NCBI GenBank assembly: GCA_023428035.1
Contig: JAEYZO010000253.1
Span: 1-6,459 of the forward strand
Direction: 5' to 3'
DNA: 6,459 nucleotides
From: Pseudomonadota bacterium
Lineage (GTDB): Bacteria; Myxococcota_A; Polyangia; Polyangiales; Ga0077539
Within the stretch, counting starts at the first letter, position 1. Each line of letters begins with the position of its first letter. The notes beneath the pieces are model-generated. The model searched no databases, was not told where the DNA came from, and saw only the letters and a program-made list of their open reading frames with translations. Shown in pieces: positions 6,049 through 6,459 of the stretch. Both the position numbers and the translations under genes were made by a program.

Positions 6049-6459
6049 ATGGCCGACCTCAGCTACCGCGCCTCGATCAAGTCGGTGGACGTCGAAGAGC
6101 TCGTTGACTTCTACTTCCACCGTCCCGTGGCGTGGCTGATCGCCCGCGCGCTCTTCGCCACGCGGGTCACGCCTGACCAGGTGACCTGGTCGTCGATGGT
6201 CGTCGGCGTCGCCGCCGGCGCCGCGTCCGTCACGGGCTTCTGGTCCGGCGCGCCTCGGCTCTCCCTGGGCGGCGCGCTCCTCGTCGCCTCGGCGATCCTC
6301 GACTGCGCCGACGGCCAGCTCGCGCGCCTCCGAAAGACCACCTCCAGCTTCGGCAGGAGGCGCGACGGCGCCGTCGACGCCATCGTGCAGGCCGCGGTGC
6401 TCGCCGCGCTCGCCGCGCACGTGTGGTGGCGCCACGGCGGCCCCTCCCCCGGCGCGCCC
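6049..6459 (+). CDS. CDP-alcohol phosphatidyltransferase family protein (3' end missing)
   Basis: The first 137 residues are present and the frame is open to the window edge. The enzyme family transfers a phosphoalcohol group from a CDP-activated donor to an acceptor alcohol in the membrane, releasing CMP. The full active-site signature D-x2-D-G-x2-A-R-x8-G-x3-D-x3-D is present: D85, D88, G89, A92, R93, G102, D106, D110. These Asp residues bind the catalytic metals. Before it are a KSVDVEELVDFYFHRPV segment (11-27) and TPDQVT (41-46), matching the R-P and TPNxVT elements before the first membrane helix in this family, including the di-myo-inositol-phosphate phosphate synthase type. Hydrophobic helices follow at about 47-65, 73-87 and 111-127. 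An in-frame TAA at 6028-6030 with no alternative start codon before 6049 fixes the ATG. Given ino1 nearby, phosphatidylinositol-phosphate synthase or a DIPP-synthase-like role is plausible. Phosphatidylglycerophosphate, cardiolipin or other alcohol specificity cannot be excluded from this fragment. Confidence 0.88.
   Translation, partial: MADLSYRASIKSVDVEELVDFYFHRPVAWLIARALFATRVTPDQVTWSSMVVGVAAGAASVTGFWSGAPRLSLGGALLVASAILDCADGQLARLRKTTSSFGRRRDGAVDAIVQAAVLAALAAHVWWRHGGPSPGAP

Noticed and set aside
6111..6383. A 90-codon minus-strand open frame.
   Set aside because: It is antisense to the transferase region carrying the full D-x2-D-G-x2-A-R signature and has no features of its own.
5962..6435. 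An N-terminal extension of 158 residues for the exporter, since its frame stays open upstream.
   Set aside because: The extension lies antisense to the CDP-alcohol transferase, is Arg/Glu/Gly-rich without motifs, and would precede an ATG that already starts at the first helix of a normal-length transporter.

Overview
The window is very GC-rich DNA with strong G/C preference at third codon positions. It most likely comes from a member of Myxococcota (myxobacteria). The best evidence is the C-terminus of the large secreted protein at 553-3306, which has a Cys-containing Gly-rich motif, a short hydrophobic helix and an Arg cluster in the MYXO-CTERM pattern typical of that phylum. No RNA genes, insertion sequences or CRISPR arrays are visible. 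There is no gene-free stretch longer than about 90 bases.

Layout. Four genes run leftwards on the minus strand. In transcription order they are a TetA-like major facilitator exporter (4729-5961), a myo-inositol-1-phosphate synthase (3360-4673), a large secreted GH15-like (six-hairpin) glycosidase with a MYXO-CTERM anchor (553-3306), and a small CopD-like four-helix membrane protein (43-546). The gaps are 55, 53 and 6 bases, so the glycosidase and the CopD-like protein are very probably cotranscribed. The other two gaps could be internal to an operon or hold weak promoters. A fifth gene starts divergently at 6049 on the plus strand and runs off the right end. It is a CDP-alcohol phosphatidyltransferase with its complete active-site motif.

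How they may work together. Inositol-1-phosphate synthase and a CDP-alcohol phosphatidyltransferase about 1.4 kb apart suggest an inositol-lipid (or inositol-phosphodiester) locus: glucose-6-phosphate to inositol-1-phosphate, then transfer from or to a CDP-activated lipid or alcohol. The glycosidase could act on a surface or extracellular glucan, but its substrate is not evident. The exporter and the CopD-like protein have no clear link to this pathway.

Non-coding structure: a four-tract G-quadruplex motif lies just past the CopD-like gene, a GC-rich hairpin separates the exporter from the inositol synthase gene, and an interrupted 25-base inverted repeat sits in the divergent promoter region. 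Four of the five starts have no recognisable Shine-Dalgarno sequence. I see no clearly new multi-gene system. The inositol-lipid hypothesis and the unusual catalytic region of the glycosidase are the points most worth checking.
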